From contig JAALGZ010000004.1 of assembly GCA_015227615.1 (NCBI GenBank), forward strand, positions 2,046,001-2,110,000: a DNA stretch of 64,000 nucleotides. The letters are read 5' to 3'. This DNA comes from Labyrinthula sp. Ha (lineage: Eukaryota; Sar; Bigyra; Labyrinthulida; Labyrinthulaceae). The notes under the pieces were generated by a model, which was not told where the DNA came from, did not search any database, and worked only from the letters and a program-made list of their open reading frames with translations. Position 1 is the stretch's first letter, and the number at the start of each line of letters is the position of its first letter. Made by a program: the position numbers and the translations under genes. Positions 34,301 through 48,149 of the stretch are shown here, one piece after another.

Positions 34301-37300
34301 CATTAATAATGTTGGAGAAAATATGGTATGTATCTCGTAATTTTCCCTCCGCAGTATTTCCAATTACTACGAGATTAAACCAAATAGCCAAATCTATTGG
34401 AATTAAAGTATAAATAAAACTTCCCCTATGACTAGATACCAAGAATTAATAATTCCATTCATTTATGTCTTATGCTCTAAGGGCAATTTACACTTTTCAC
34501 AATGAAAGTTCTTCAAAAAGTTAAGAAATATCGTAGGTCAAAGTTTCTTGTAGAATAATTATGGTATATATTCGAAGGCATTTTGCTTCTGTAATTACTG
34601 AACGCGTATTGGTGACCCAGTTCAATATCCTATAATATTACCCAGACCTATTTCGAATACCGTGTATTTTGAATAAATAGTACTTAGCTACTAAAGCTAG
34701 AAAACTCAAATACAAATTCATAAGTTCCAACTAGTTTTAGGCAATGTAGTCAAAAATAGCGTAATAAAGCTTATAAAATAATATTATTTGCCTCATTGTT
34801 CTGAGATAATTTTAGATATGCCACTGGCAAGGTGTTATTTCTATATAAAATTCCTTTACGACTATCATTACCTCTAAGAAAAGTACACTATGACAAGGTT
34901 TGAGTATTTCCGAAATTTCAGCCAATGATAGTAACATTGTAAAATATAAGATATTATCCATCAGTATAATGTATCGTAAGTTTTTACTTTGCCTAGTAGA
35001 TAGTCTAACTGTAACAACTTAATTAACAGATACAATATTTCTTTGATAAATATATACACTCTCAATAAAATAAAAGAATTCATAAATCTTAGAAATAAAA
35101 TATTCTAAAATGTAGGTTACTCTAGTATGTACTAATAACTATATCACAATCACCTCTAATAATATGGACTCTGATAATGAACACACTGTTTTTCAGGTTT
35201 TAATCTTGTTCTATTATGTCAGTAATGCTTAATCTATCTTCAATATAATAGGAATCGTTCGACAATTTCTTGAAATTGGGAGTTTAAAAGAGTGACTATT
35301 TTGTCTTTGTTTTCATATCAAAATCATTATTAACTGGCTATTGTCGTGGTTTTACCAGTTTTAAATAATTTATCCTGTGTTTAGAATCATCCTTTTAGAA
35401 AGATACCCTTTTATCTCATAAAGGGTTCGCTGTTAAGTGGGTCAATAACCGTAAATCGTTTAAGTCGCCTACTACATAAGCTATATAACTCAATCACATT
35501 TTCTGGAAAGATGTCTAGCTTGGAAGAGAAGTTTACGATAAATAAAAACCCTTGTAAAAGGCATCTAGTAGTTTACCCACATCTCACCAGCGCATTTGTT
35601 TAGATATGCAATTAAGGAATATAGCTCTTGTTAGGGCCCTATTGGTTGCTAAACTGGCATTGGAGAAATTTTGAGAGAAAATTATCACAATGTAAATATC
35701 CCTATGAATGTAATATGAATATACATTTCACCTAAGCTGATGTTGGTTCATGTGACGATTAATATAACAATTTAAAACAAAAGGGATATAAACTTGTAAT
35801 GGGTTTTCCAATAAAACTGTAATAGAAAAGATAAAAAGAGTACCTAAATGAAATTATATCTCGTTTAATGACATCGAAACAAATCAAAAGCTGCAAGAAA
35901 TATAACTACAATTTGTGCTCTTGTCGGCTGAATTTATTACTAGCTAGAGTTAGATTTGAATTTATGTTTTCTTAACTAATGGAATATCAAATCTGTAGCT
36001 TCCATCTCTAAGACATAGCACAAACTTGTAGAAAGGGAAACCATTACAGTTTAAATATTTTTTCTAAAATGTTGTATCGAAGAATTCTATAATAACGTTT
36101 CACCCTTAGAAATGGCCTTATCTTTATACGACAGCTGGTGAACCAACATGATACTATCTTCATTATATATTGCAATATATTGCGACTCGAAGGAAATTTC
36201 CACTGTCTTGGTGTGCATATTTGACATCTTAAAGACTTAATCTTTCGTACTATGCACAGAATCTTAGGATAATTCAAGAATTTGGGATTTTTTACGGTTG
36301 AAAGTAGATAATGCATTTTTAATAGGTACTTCAGACGCAGAATAATAGTAAACGGAAGCAGAAAGTTCCGTAACCGGTATTTTGGATTGAACAGGTATAA
36401 TTATATCGGTTATTGCTATTTTAAGTGGTTTGTATTACATTTAAAATCATTTACAGGATAACTACCATCAATACAATATTAAACATAAAGAGCTAGCAGC
36501 AGCCAGAGATAAAATTTGGCTTAGAAAAACAGGGTATATTTTTATGATGAACAAATAACTACTGATGATAAGAAAGGGAGAAATCCCTGCGGTATCTATA
36601 CTCGATATATATATTTGCTTAGTATTGTCGATACTTATATCTGGACTTCTGTAATGTTACTTATTCGGATGTTGATTTCTAAGCATCTTTCCATACACCA
36701 CTACGATAGAAGTTCATGCAATTACGACCATTTGTATGTTAAGTGATTAATTCTCGTTTCCATATTTTATTGCTCACATGTACTATAAGAAAAATCTTGT
36801 AGTAAGAAATACATAAACTAATTCTTTTATTTCTAAGAATTACATACAAAAATCTGCCGTATAGGAGTATTTAACAAAATAGAAGCATGTGACTCGTTTA
36901 CTATGTTCATACCGTCATTGCGCTTATTTCAAGTAAGTTTTAAACCTTGGTACTCATAGAAATTACAATTTAGTAACATGAACCAATCATTACAAGCTTG
37001 TTTGAATATGATCCTACTGAAATCATCTCTATGACTCTTTCTAATAAAAAGTTATACTTATTATTTTGGTATCGATTGGACTAATTAAATTTTCAGGAAA
37101 TATCAGTTTACTTTCTTGCTTAATTAGAAACAAAGGGGTAATATTGTAGTATATTTATAATTAATATTTTGTTGGATTAAATGACCCTATTGCAACTACC
37201 GATTCAGCAAGATTATGGCACATGCTTAAGTCTCTACTTCTCTTGACATAATAAGAAAGAAATTGTTTAAACTGAAATTAAGCTCTAATTAGCATTTAAA

Positions 37301-40300
37301 ATATTTTTTTAAATATAATGGTCAATATCTGCTTGGGAATCTAATACTAAGCGAATGAAAACTTGATGATATATGAGTATCGAGTTTGGCCATATCCAAC
37401 TCAGCAGTTAGGCACACGAAATTTTTTTCCATTTGACGTAAGGTTTTACATATATCACCGCCTTATTTTGATGGTTTAAGAATAACTCTTATGTTACTAT
37501 CATGGTGATAATGTTTTGCTAAATGGTAACATTAGCTAAGAGCATATCCCAGATTTCAAGGTGTTAGGCCCTTAGATACTTAAAAAAATTAAGAGTTACT
37601 CTGTCTTCTCTGCAATTTTAATTATTTTGACAACTACTGCGATAGTAATATGTAGTAGATTTGATTTAGATACTGCAAATCTAAACTTCTGCAAAAGCCA
37701 CCTTACTTAAATCAATAGCTAGAGAGCAAAGAATACACAATATATGTATCATTTAAGAAATTATCAGCTCTCGGTTTCTTTATGCCTGAAATATTCTAGT
37801 CGTTGAAAATATTTCAATATAAATATCATCGTGACTAGGGAATCCTTCTCAATCTAACCCAAATCTGGTTCTTAAGCGGGTATGTATTATCTTCTTTATT
37901 AATCAGATTAGCATATTTAGTAATATATACTTCTTCTAACAATCTCTCTGGGAAATTAGCAGCTAAAAAATGCATCAATATATAATTATAGGGCACTTGG
38001 CGTATATATATTACCCTTTTCAATGGTTATTGCTATATATTAAGAGTGACGAATGTAAACTGCAGAAATTGTCTGTGGCAAATAACCTCCACGCTGCGTT
38101 CAAGTACTTATAATTATCTATAATTCCACAATGAATAGGGAATTTATATAGTTTCTGTTGTTAGGGACATAAACCAACTAAATTTTTAAAGAGACCACTT
38201 TGGAGATATACATGAATTCAAAGCGGAAGAAAGTATCTGGCCTACTAAGAGCTAAAATAATTGAGCATTTATTCGCCACTTCATGGGCTTAAGTATCAGT
38301 TTAAAGGTGTTAGCTTGGAACAAATCACTAATTACTGTGAATATGAAATCTGAAGGAAAACATGAGAAAATATATGGTCACCCGAAAATGCATTTGTCTA
38401 TCCTTTGGTTACCCTATTTCCTAAAACAGTGATTTATATTTCTGGGTTCACAGGAAAAATACCAGAAGCATAAAGGATTTTACGACAATTTAGAAGAATG
38501 GCTTCTTGCTTCTCTAAATAAGTTCAAGATAGATATTAGAATAGATTTTTGGGAAGAAAGGGACTAGACTCTTCAATACTGAATACGGTGATTACGTCAG
38601 TTTATTTCAGTGGAATGGCATCTATCCAAGTGTTATTAGTTTTCCCTGATTCTTTTAACCTTGAAGTAATAGGGTAAAATAATATTTATTAATGAAAGAA
38701 CAAAAACATGTGATCTTGGGTTTAATGTTTGAGTATGTAACTCAAAGGTTCAATTCGTTCCTTTGTGCAGTTTTGTTGTAGCTCAACGTATATTTCTAAA
38801 TAAAGTTTTCCTAGAAAGTAACATTATTCTGTAGAAGAAAGGATTTTGATTCGATCAATAATGTTGTATTTAAATCAGGTATTCTAAATAAAAACTCGTT
38901 TATTCTGTTTATTCTGTCTGCTCTTTAATGACCGTTGTGTTACATCTACGTTTCCCTTGGTTTCGAAGCGATATAATTTCTTTTGTCGCTGGATTCTTAA
39001 ATTATAAATCTTTATCTAATGAAGCACTTAATTTAAATATTTTATTAGTCAATGTACAATTTTTTCAACATAATGCATACTCTCTCTTATCAATTTACCG
39101 GAACCATTATTTATTTCAAAGGTGGTTTTCTTGAGCAGTTTATTTTCTTAGTATACATTTAATGTGTAAATGTATAGCTGCTATATATATAGAAACTAGC
39201 TTTATATTATTTCCCCAAAATTATATATATTGCATGGACCACGTATTCTTCGTGATTAATACTTCGTAATCTCTCAAACTCTCATAAGTTTCTTTTGCTT
39301 AGTAAATATTACCGCATAATCTATTTTTTTCTATCACTTTCATGCAAGGTTAAGATCATTACTCCGATATACTCTGAAAATATTATATACTTCCTTTTGT
39401 GGTTTGTTTTACTAGTAACAACCGATGTACTGCTATCCCGAACTTATAATAACACATTCCCACGTTGATTCACGTTTTTATGTATCTCAACACAAGACAG
39501 CATTACCACACCAACATGTGGTCGATGCAACGAGAAAGATGGAATTAGAATACACAGTAAATAACTCGCGCTAATCCACTCTCAACCACACTACCATATA
39601 CTCTAAAACTTACAGAAAATCACTATCTACAACCATTTTAGTCCTAAAGGAAGCCAATTTCTGGAGCAACTATCTAAATAACTGAATACTGTATGCGCTA
39701 GGAATCAAACCAAGAAATCATAAGATACACTGAAAACCTGAATGATATTTCTGCTCTAGTTTGAAGAGCTCTGATACAAATCATAATATGTACACACGAA
39801 ATTGTATCCTCAAGGCTCTGAGATTGATGATGCTAGGTACCTAGAGTTGATTATACCTCCAACTATACCCAATAACTTCATTTTCTCGTACTTCAAACTA
39901 TCTATATAAGAAAAAGCTTTTTATTTCAAAGATTTGTGTTTCACGAATGTATTTCTAAGTTAAAACGAAAGCAACGAAAGTAAATAGCAATAAGACGCAA
40001 TGACTCTTTAGCTTGGAAGCCAAGCAAACTATCAAGAGCATCTTCCATGAGTTTTCTTTTCTGAGTTGATTTGTGTCAATATTTAAAATATAAAGAGGAG
40101 AGATAAACTTGAAAATTAGGTACGAATATCGGCATAGATGAGATCCCTTACTACAATTCTTGTTTCAGATGTAATTTCTTGGTGAGGATCTTTGATTTTT
40201 TTTGCTCTAAAATCAAGACTTATAGTTCTAAGCACGTAGAACCTTAAACAATTTATTCAATGTTTTATTGAGAAAACTAGTTTCATATCTACATCTAGTT

Positions 40301-41431
40301 TTTAAATTCGCTCAAAAGAGTTTTGAAAGTCCTTATCATGACCTCAATATGAATTTTTTCAGTATGAAAGATCTATTCCGAGGCAAAATATGAGTGAAAT
40401 TAAACCAACCAGCTTCAGTTTCTGAACCTGATGATATATTCTATTAAAAGTGGATTTGTTAACCAAAAAAAACACAACTTTTTAGAGATCATGAAACTGC
40501 AATATACTATTCGAAGAGAAGGCTCATTTAATGAACCAGATGCTAATTTCAAAAATTTAACTGGTGGTGATTGTGGAGAAATTGTGGGTATATATTATTT
40601 TGACAAAGTGACTTTGTAGAGTATATATCATCTAGATTACCAAAAAAACGTTACTATTGATAACTTTGAAGAGTTGGCTAATGCGTTTATCGAAGATTGC
40701 ACTGGAAAATTAGGAGAGGTGTGAATTTGATATGGTGATTTCTTTAGATTAGGAACAGTGTTAGGTCGTTGTCTTGTGATGACGTTTACAGCTATAAATA
40801 ATAATGTGTTTCTTGTTGAAGAAATTGGGTTTATTCTTATTCTCGAAATAAATATCTTCTCAATTGCACAAAGAAACAAATTTATATATATGTGCTTTTT
40901 CTTATCATCAAGGAAATAAAGCTTTGAACTCGTCGTTGCGAGGTTAAGATTTCTCAAGGTGTGAAGAATTTCGCATCATAGTTCAGTTCTAGGGTAAATT
41001 ATTGAGAAGCTAAACTATTCTAGTTGTCCTTAAAAGAAAATTCTTCATTTTGTTGAATTGTTTTGTTTTTTTGGTTGATTTGCATGAATTTTCTAATTTT
41101 TACAAAATGTTTTGTAAACTATTCTAAATTTCTATAAATAACATTTTAAGATTTACAAATACGTTTTGAAATACGCAAAAAGTAAGAAAATAAAATAACA
41201 GAATAAAAACTCAAAAGGACACAATACTTAATTTATTCAGAAAATATTAATTTATATGGAATTGCCAGGTTGGTTATCAAGGGTGAAACAATAGAAAAGT
41301 TATACTTGTTTAAATGTTACAGTTGCTGAAACTTGAAGAAAAGACTCGCACCTAAAAACTCTTTGTTTTGAAACTAAAACCAATACCAAAAAAGAAAAAA
41401 GCTAAAAGAAAAAAGAAAAATAAGAATAAAT
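31313..41431. other. Gene desert of about 10 kb
   Basis: Very AT-rich sequence with no gene I can support. A 16-17 bp tandem doublet (TTTGGAATTGAAGTAG) lies at about 31738-31770. At about 33408-33440 a locally GC-rich patch contains the short hairpin word GCGATAGATCGC, but no wider RNA fold is evident. Open frames are all short and stop-dense, as expected by chance. The last 60 bases form an A- and purine-rich leader of the lectin gene. Confidence 0.5.
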
Positions 41432-42757
41432 ATGAAGACTTTCTTAAGCTGTGTCCTTGGAGCTCACTTGACGTCTGCTCAAACTAATCTTCGTTCAACT
41501 GAACCACTAGAAATCATTGCTGGACCAGTTCAAGGTTTCAAAGCTGCAAATCCAATCCCAGAAGGAAGACTTTTACAAGAAAGCGATTTGGAGTTTAGTA
41601 TTATTCAAACTCTTTATGATCAAACTTGTTTATCTCCACAACCAGAAGGAACAAACTTTGCTGTATCTGTTGAGTGCAATGGAGATGCGAACCAACTCTG
41701 GGCATACAATACTGAAACAAAACAGATCGTAAATGGAGCAGATCAAACAAAATGTTTGACAGTCTGGTCTGTAACAAGCTCAACATACGTTTGGGCATCA
41801 ACTTGTTCTCCTGGATATAACTTCCAAGAGTTTGATGTAACTGCTTTTTCTAATGGGGAAATTAAAAGTGCGCATGGAGAGTTTGTGCTAACAAAGTCTA
41901 CTGCTAGTGATTACGTATTCTTTCAACCACCTGCTGCAACTCAAGCGAATAAATGGTTTTTTTCTGCTGCTATTCCAGAAGATGCATTTAGTATTGTTAA
42001 ATCTATTGCTGATGGAACTTGCTTATCTCCACAACCAGAAGGAACAAACTTTGCTGTATCTGTGCAGTGTAATGGAGATGAAAGTCAAAAGTGGGCTTAT
42101 AATGAAGTTACAAAACAGATTATTAATGCAGCTGATAAGAAATGTTTGACTGTTTGGTCAGTTACGTCTTCTACGTACGTTTGGGCAAGAGAATGTACTA
42201 TTGGATATAATTTCCAGGAATTTGATGTATCTACTTTTACAAATGGAGAAATTAAAAGTGCTCATGGAGAATTGGTTCTTACAAAGTCATCTGCGAGTGA
42301 ATATGTATTTTTTCAGCTTCCTTCTGGATCTGATTTGAGTAAATGGTCTTTTTCGTCTGTCATCCCTTCTGATGCATTTAAGCAAGTAATTGCAGATTAT
42401 GATGGATTTTGCTTAACAGCGAACGCTCCAGGTGATAGATATGCTAAGGCTTTAGAATGCACAGGAGCAAGTAATCAATTATGGGCTTTTAATGCTATTA
42501 CTGGACAGTTGGTTAATGGAGAAAATACGAACCTATGCTTTGCTATATACTATATGGATGTTAATTCTTATGCATATGTCGCAGAATGTGAACTTGGATC
42601 AGATTTTCAAACCTTTGAAGTTACGAGTTATACTAGTGGAGAAGTAAAGAATGTTGCAAATGATAGAGTTCTTCATAGATGGATTGGGAATGCAGAGAAT
42701 AATGTATATGTGGGAACTAGCTTTGGAGGAGCAGGTTCGTTTTGGACTTTTCAGTAA
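41432..42757 (+). CDS. Secreted protein with three ricin-B-type (beta-trefoil) lectin repeats
   Basis: A 441-residue protein with a short hydrophobic leader (MKTFLSCVLGAHLTSAQ, likely cleaved near 17) and a spacer to about residue 55. Three tandem units of about 125-130 residues follow (about 56-184, 187-313, 318-441), each with the CL..(x)..C..(x)..Q-x-W pattern of ricin-B lectin folds: NQLWAYNTETKQIVNG, QKWAYNEVTKQIINA, NQLWAFNAITGQLVNG. Units 1 and 2 are nearly identical in long stretches (CLSPQPEGTNFAVSV, CLTVWSVTSSTYVWA, GEIKSAHGE), while unit 3 is diverged. It probably binds carbohydrate at the cell surface or outside. No enzyme or toxin catalytic domain is attached. The leader is A-rich. 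The gene stands alone between two long deserts. Confidence 0.82.
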   Translation: MKTFLSCVLGAHLTSAQTNLRSTEPLEIIAGPVQGFKAANPIPEGRLLQESDLEFSIIQTLYDQTCLSPQPEGTNFAVSVECNGDANQLWAYNTETKQIVNGADQTKCLTVWSVTSSTYVWASTCSPGYNFQEFDVTAFSNGEIKSAHGEFVLTKSTASDYVFFQPPAATQANKWFFSAAIPEDAFSIVKSIADGTCLSPQPEGTNFAVSVQCNGDESQKWAYNEVTKQIINAADKKCLTVWSVTSSTYVWARECTIGYNFQEFDVSTFTNGEIKSAHGELVLTKSSASEYVFFQLPSGSDLSKWSFSSVIPSDAFKQVIADYDGFCLTANAPGDRYAKALECTGASNQLWAFNAITGQLVNGENTNLCFAIYYMDVNSYAYVAECELGSDFQTFEVTSYTSGEVKNVANDRVLHRWIGNAENNVYVGTSFGGAGSFWTFQ

Positions 42758-45700
42758 GTAGCAAAAGTATGTAGAATGGATTTAGTTCCACATTTCAATA
42801 TTTAAAGAGTTACCTCTTAGAACTCGTTTTCTCAATCACAACGCTTACAATATAATTTCAACCAATTTATGGAAGTCATAGAATAACCTTCATAATATTA
42901 TTCAAGGATGAAAGTGTTAACTAGCTTGAAAAAGCAATATTACACCTGTTGATGTACAATAAGTGAGTCCACCTTTAAGTCTCAAACAGTTCTATTGGCA
43001 ATTAGAGAATTGCTACAATTGACACAGCAAAATCATGGTCTGGGTGATGGGGAGCTATAGTAGCACCTCACTTATAAGATTAGGGCACTTGAACCAATAG
43101 AACCGCTACCATACCCCGCTACAGAACTAAAGCTCCGTTCATACCTATCTTGTATACTGTTTGCAATCAGTTTCACTCTGATAGAGCCAAAACCTGAAGG
43201 TCCTTAATGAGTTTAGTTGAAGTCAAACACGGTTCATGTTAATGTGAAGGACTTATTACTGGATATGAAATTTAAATGTTTCTGTCACATTTTAGGAATT
43301 TATTGAATCGAAAAGCAATATTAAATTAGTATATATGAATAACAATGATATTGAATTCAAGTAATCCGTTGCTGGACATGATTCTCTTGAGGGCAGATGG
43401 ATGAGCTATTTTAAAATTGAAGAGTCAAGCTATTTGGTTTTACCTATTTCTACACTAAGAAAAGCCATAGTTTCAAATTCTATTTGAAAACTCCCAAACA
43501 ATGTCATGATGTTCATGTATTCTCTGGCGCGATTATTTTGTAATTTGTTCAAAGATACTAACCATATCTAAGTATCCGTAGAAAGGCACTAGGGTAGTAT
43601 TGCTAAACTGTGTCTCTACAATCAAGTGTATGTTGACCTCCCTATTTGGTATCTTCATTGCAAAGATAGTAGGTAGGAGGCCATTCCCCACACTATGGTT
43701 TTCTTTGGCACCAGAAAAAAAGAACAGAGCTTCTGTACAGTGCCAAAGACCTTACCCCTTGATTAATGTTGTTTATAATCTTCTCACTCTGTATTTTGAT
43801 TAGTTGTTTAGTTTAAGTTACTTTGTAAACTTAAATTAAGGCTTTGATTGCCATGCAAATGACCTTAAAATTCTTTTTATCTCCTCATGTCCGAAGTAAT
43901 GTTAGTTTTATTAACTTAAGAGGATCTAAACTCCTCATTGCCTGCAGATTGGCGCTTTGAATTATTATTTTTTTAATTCGCTAACCTACTTGCTAAGATA
44001 ATACAGGTAAGCTAACTTATCTTATGTTCAATACCGGTGATATATTGTTAACATTCAATAGACTTCTAGGAACGATAGCGGCATCTGTTAGAGACAAGGT
44101 ATAACACTTGCAACTAGACACATACTAGGATGTACCGCGACATTTTTCGAAGTCGAAATAATACTTTGTTTCACATAAAAACTGTTTCTTCAGATGCTCC
44201 TTCCATTCTCAGCTTTAGGAGCATTTTATAAAAATTAAAAGATTTGTTTATTTGGTTTAAATTCTCTCCTATAATTATTTTCCATTGGGAGATCAGTGTG
44301 CGGAAGTTTGCGAACTGAGCTAATTCTTGAATTCAGGTGCATTTTGCTGCTTGCTGGTATGGATTTTTATGTTAGTACCTTTGAAGATCCAGTTCGCAAT
44401 ATAATGAGCAAGTGGTGGCAGCACCACATCTCAATATCTATACAAGTTTCAAAATTATCCCTTGACTCTTACTATTTCATTTGTATTATTCCACCTCAGT
44501 TAATTATTCTTCTTAAATGTAGGATAGAATCCTTCTATCTTCTATTAGCAGAATGACCGTACTTTTCACTGGGCCAAAAAAATCCATTATTTTAAGTGGT
44601 TTATTTTATATTCTAATAGCTTAGTTTTGAACATATACATCAGTGAAGCATTCTCAGAGAGATCCCGGTGTTTGGTTTACTTGATGTCTATGTGTTCCTA
44701 TAAAGGTAGGCGGATCGAAGCACAGATTATACTAAGCAAAGTCAAAGAAAGCAGCAAGAATTATTTTCATCAATAGTTCATGGGTACTTAATTATTTATT
44801 CTTGCTACTTTTAGGCAACTCTTTTTAGGTTTTGTTGTTCTCTTTATTCCTTATTTGCTAGAATTTGAATGCAAGGAAGCAATGTCTCCATATACATTTC
44901 CTCACTTCCTAGCGGAGTCGAGTATAATCCCCTGATTAAAAACTTTTATAGACATTGGCTAAGTGCACAATGAGGTTCTTTCGCTTCACAAAAATAATAG
45001 GACTAACTGCTGCAAAAATATTGTTTGCGTTATGATTTTAGAAATTTCCTAGAATTTAGTTTTCTTAATATCTAGAGAGTGAAATCTCTTGGGGCACTCT
45101 AGTTGCATTTAGATCAAGCATAATTTCAACCATACTTTTGAGAAACTATAGTTAAATAGTACTCCATTCTTTGAAATTAAAGAGGGTTGGACTAAAATAT
45201 GGGTAAATCTCATTGAAAAACCTTTCCGCGGTTGAATGTGCCATTGTAGTTTTAGGGTTAGGTCTGTTGATATGGAGGAAATGCTCTTGATTATTATTGT
45301 TTGCTAAAAAAGGTAATTCGTGTTAATATAAGATGATTTTGCTTATTAGCCGAGTTTTTTTCTTAATTCAAACGCATAAAAAATATTCTTAATTAAACTT
45401 GGGGTGTATATTACTGGGAACACGATGTACTACTGAAAACTTAAAAAAATTTGTAATTTTTCTACTTAATTAATTCTACTTCACATAGTATACCTTCAGT
45501 TAGTACAGAAAAAACTATGTTTAATAAATTGTCGTGATTGTTACTTCTATTTGGGTGATTCACATATAGTTTATTATTGTAAACGCTATTGCTTTCTTGT
45601 TTTCTGTAGGTGCAAGAATATATGAACTCTTCAAGTAATTTCTATGATTTCTCATGTAATGTTGCTCAATATAAAGACAGATAGCACTTGTTTGTAGGAA

Positions 45701-48140
45701 CGTATGCCCATTAGCAGTAGGTTGCATACGAAACAGGTAAGGAGACGAATTAAACTTTGAACTGAGGTTTCCTATCAATGCTTTAAGCTACATTTTTCAT
45801 TGGTACGAGCAATAATATTACTTAGGGCAATGACATTACCAAAGCTGAATGCGTGTCAATCTTCGTCTTTTATTTAAACAATTTTAAACAGAAATTGCAA
45901 ATTTTACCTATGGAATCCTTCAAGAACATACTGTATTATTCTATTGGGGATATATCCTTACAACATTAATTCTAAGGTTATTTAATTGTGTTAAGCCAGA
46001 AACTAGAATAAGAAAGATAAATCATTGATATCACTTATTCTATTTTAAACTACTGTAGATATTAAGATATTGTTAATAATATACCAGATCTTTAAAAATA
46101 CATAGAAACATTTTAAACATATTCGGGTTGGAACACTTGCTTCGGGAGCTACAAACATATATCATAGATTGACTCCGTAATTCACTTCATCACCAAACAA
46201 TAACTATTATTTCAAAGATAAAATCTCCATACACAGTATAAAAATAAAATAAAACAAAATAAGAAACAAGAACCTAGAAAATATGCAGAAGTCTGGGGGC
46301 TTTTTGGTTCCTGGAAACAGATTCTTATGGCGATGTATTTTAAGTAAGAATTACATACAATGGTAGATACATTAACTAAAAAAGGGCTTAGGTATTTTAT
46401 GGTTTTGTCAAAAGTTCAATTAATTGCAATAACCCTATCTATTAAATTATAGCTTAGCTTGTGTATTTTAATTAAATGTTTGCTTTCTGTACATTTATCC
46501 TAGATGTTTGTGACAGTGATATCATCGTCAGTTGCCCATTGGAAGTTTTGGAAACTTAAAAACAATTCATATTTAACACAGGTTGTTTAATATAATGTTT
46601 GTAAATTACTTCTCATTGTTGATTTTGGGGGAATGTGGATATTTGAGCAGAAAACACTTGATACAACTGAATTCTCTGTACACGATGACGGTATGGTTGA
46701 CAAAATCGCTAGACTATTATATATATCTGAATCAATAGCTCTGCAAAGAAATATCATAGAAATTGCTATTAATTTCATGAAAAAAGAAAATTGCTTGTTT
46801 ATTAACCAATAAAATTAGGATAAAGCAAAATGTATATTTTTTAAGCAGAAGGTAGAGTCCATATTGATGAGTAATACTCCCGATTTCAAGCGTACCAATT
46901 CGCTATCTTGACACATATCTCTCCTAATAAAATCAAAACCTCTTCAATGCCGAGTATTTAGAAACCTAACGTTCATATTTCACCTATTATTTAACCAGAA
47001 AATAAACTCAGCTGCTCTTGCTATAGATATAGAAGGAGAACCAAAGAAGTGAGTATACCTATTCCCTAATCTTGATCCTGGAAATAATGAAGAACAAATT
47101 ACTCGTATAGGATCATATTAAATTAAAAATTGAGGCACTGCATTGAGAATCCGCTTTAACCTAATGGTAGCGGAATGAAATAATCCATGATCACAGCATG
47201 TTTAGTACCAATTAGTGGAAAATCTAACTCTGATGAAACGACGTAAAAGCCTAAAAAATAGAGTTGCAACAAAAAAATGATTCAAAGATACTAACTGCAT
47301 ATGAAACTGTTGATTATATATGAATAAAATTATGCAGAAAGCTTAGCAATATATAGACGAAGAACTTGATATAAGGTTCACTTATCCGATAATGCTGGAT
47401 ATGGCAAATAAAAAGACCAAGCTACAAATAGAACAATAATTAGAAATATCTTCGTCAATTCACTCATTTCTTAATAAGCTTGTTAAACTTGGATTAGATA
47501 TTTCTCTAATTCATGAGACATAGATTATAACTGGAAACAAATTTCTCAGGAAACAGTTGATTATGTCGGCTCTGATAAGGGGAAAGGAAAACACGATGAG
47601 AATTGCATGGTGCGGGGCTTTATATAACTTTTCTTGCATAAAGCTAGGATCACATATAAGGCAACAAGAACTGCAAAAAAAAATCCGTGAAATTCCGCTT
47701 GATGGAAGTTTAGGAATATCGAGCTGTATTTCGTGGCGTATGGTATCCAGTCTTGTTTACCTAGGGGATTCTAGTGATAAATGCTCACAATAATAGACAT
47801 TTTTCTTGACTCTAGTAATGAGTTTCACTTTGTATGTTATGAAAACCTAACAGAGATCAAGATATCTGCACGAGTTAGTCTATTTTCACAATACTTAGTA
47901 TTCATTTTCAAATCGTGGAATATCACTATTCGGTATTATTACTTAGTATTATGTATTTAAGCATTTCTTAGATGATACTTATAATGGCTTAATTTATTGG
48001 GGATACATATTAATGTATATTATTGAGGTAATCAAAGGTTTTGAATCCTTTTAAACTCAGAGTTTCCTCGGGGAAATAGTGTGCTATCATAGTGGTTAAA
48101 AGGAGCTCAAGTATCTTTGCATATTAAGCTACCCAAACTC
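42758..48140. other. Gene desert downstream of the lectin
   Basis: AT-rich sequence without a supportable gene. Patches at about 42960-43220, 43600-43800 and 44290-44560 are less AT-rich and carry frames of 67-86 codons with no motif I recognise. They may be decayed transposon or gene sequence. Confidence 0.4.
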
Positions 48141-48149
48141 GACATCTAG

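Noticed and set aside
47145-47185. A-box-like CTAATGGTAGCGG as a tRNA start
   Set aside because: No B-box or closing acceptor stem follows within the expected distance.
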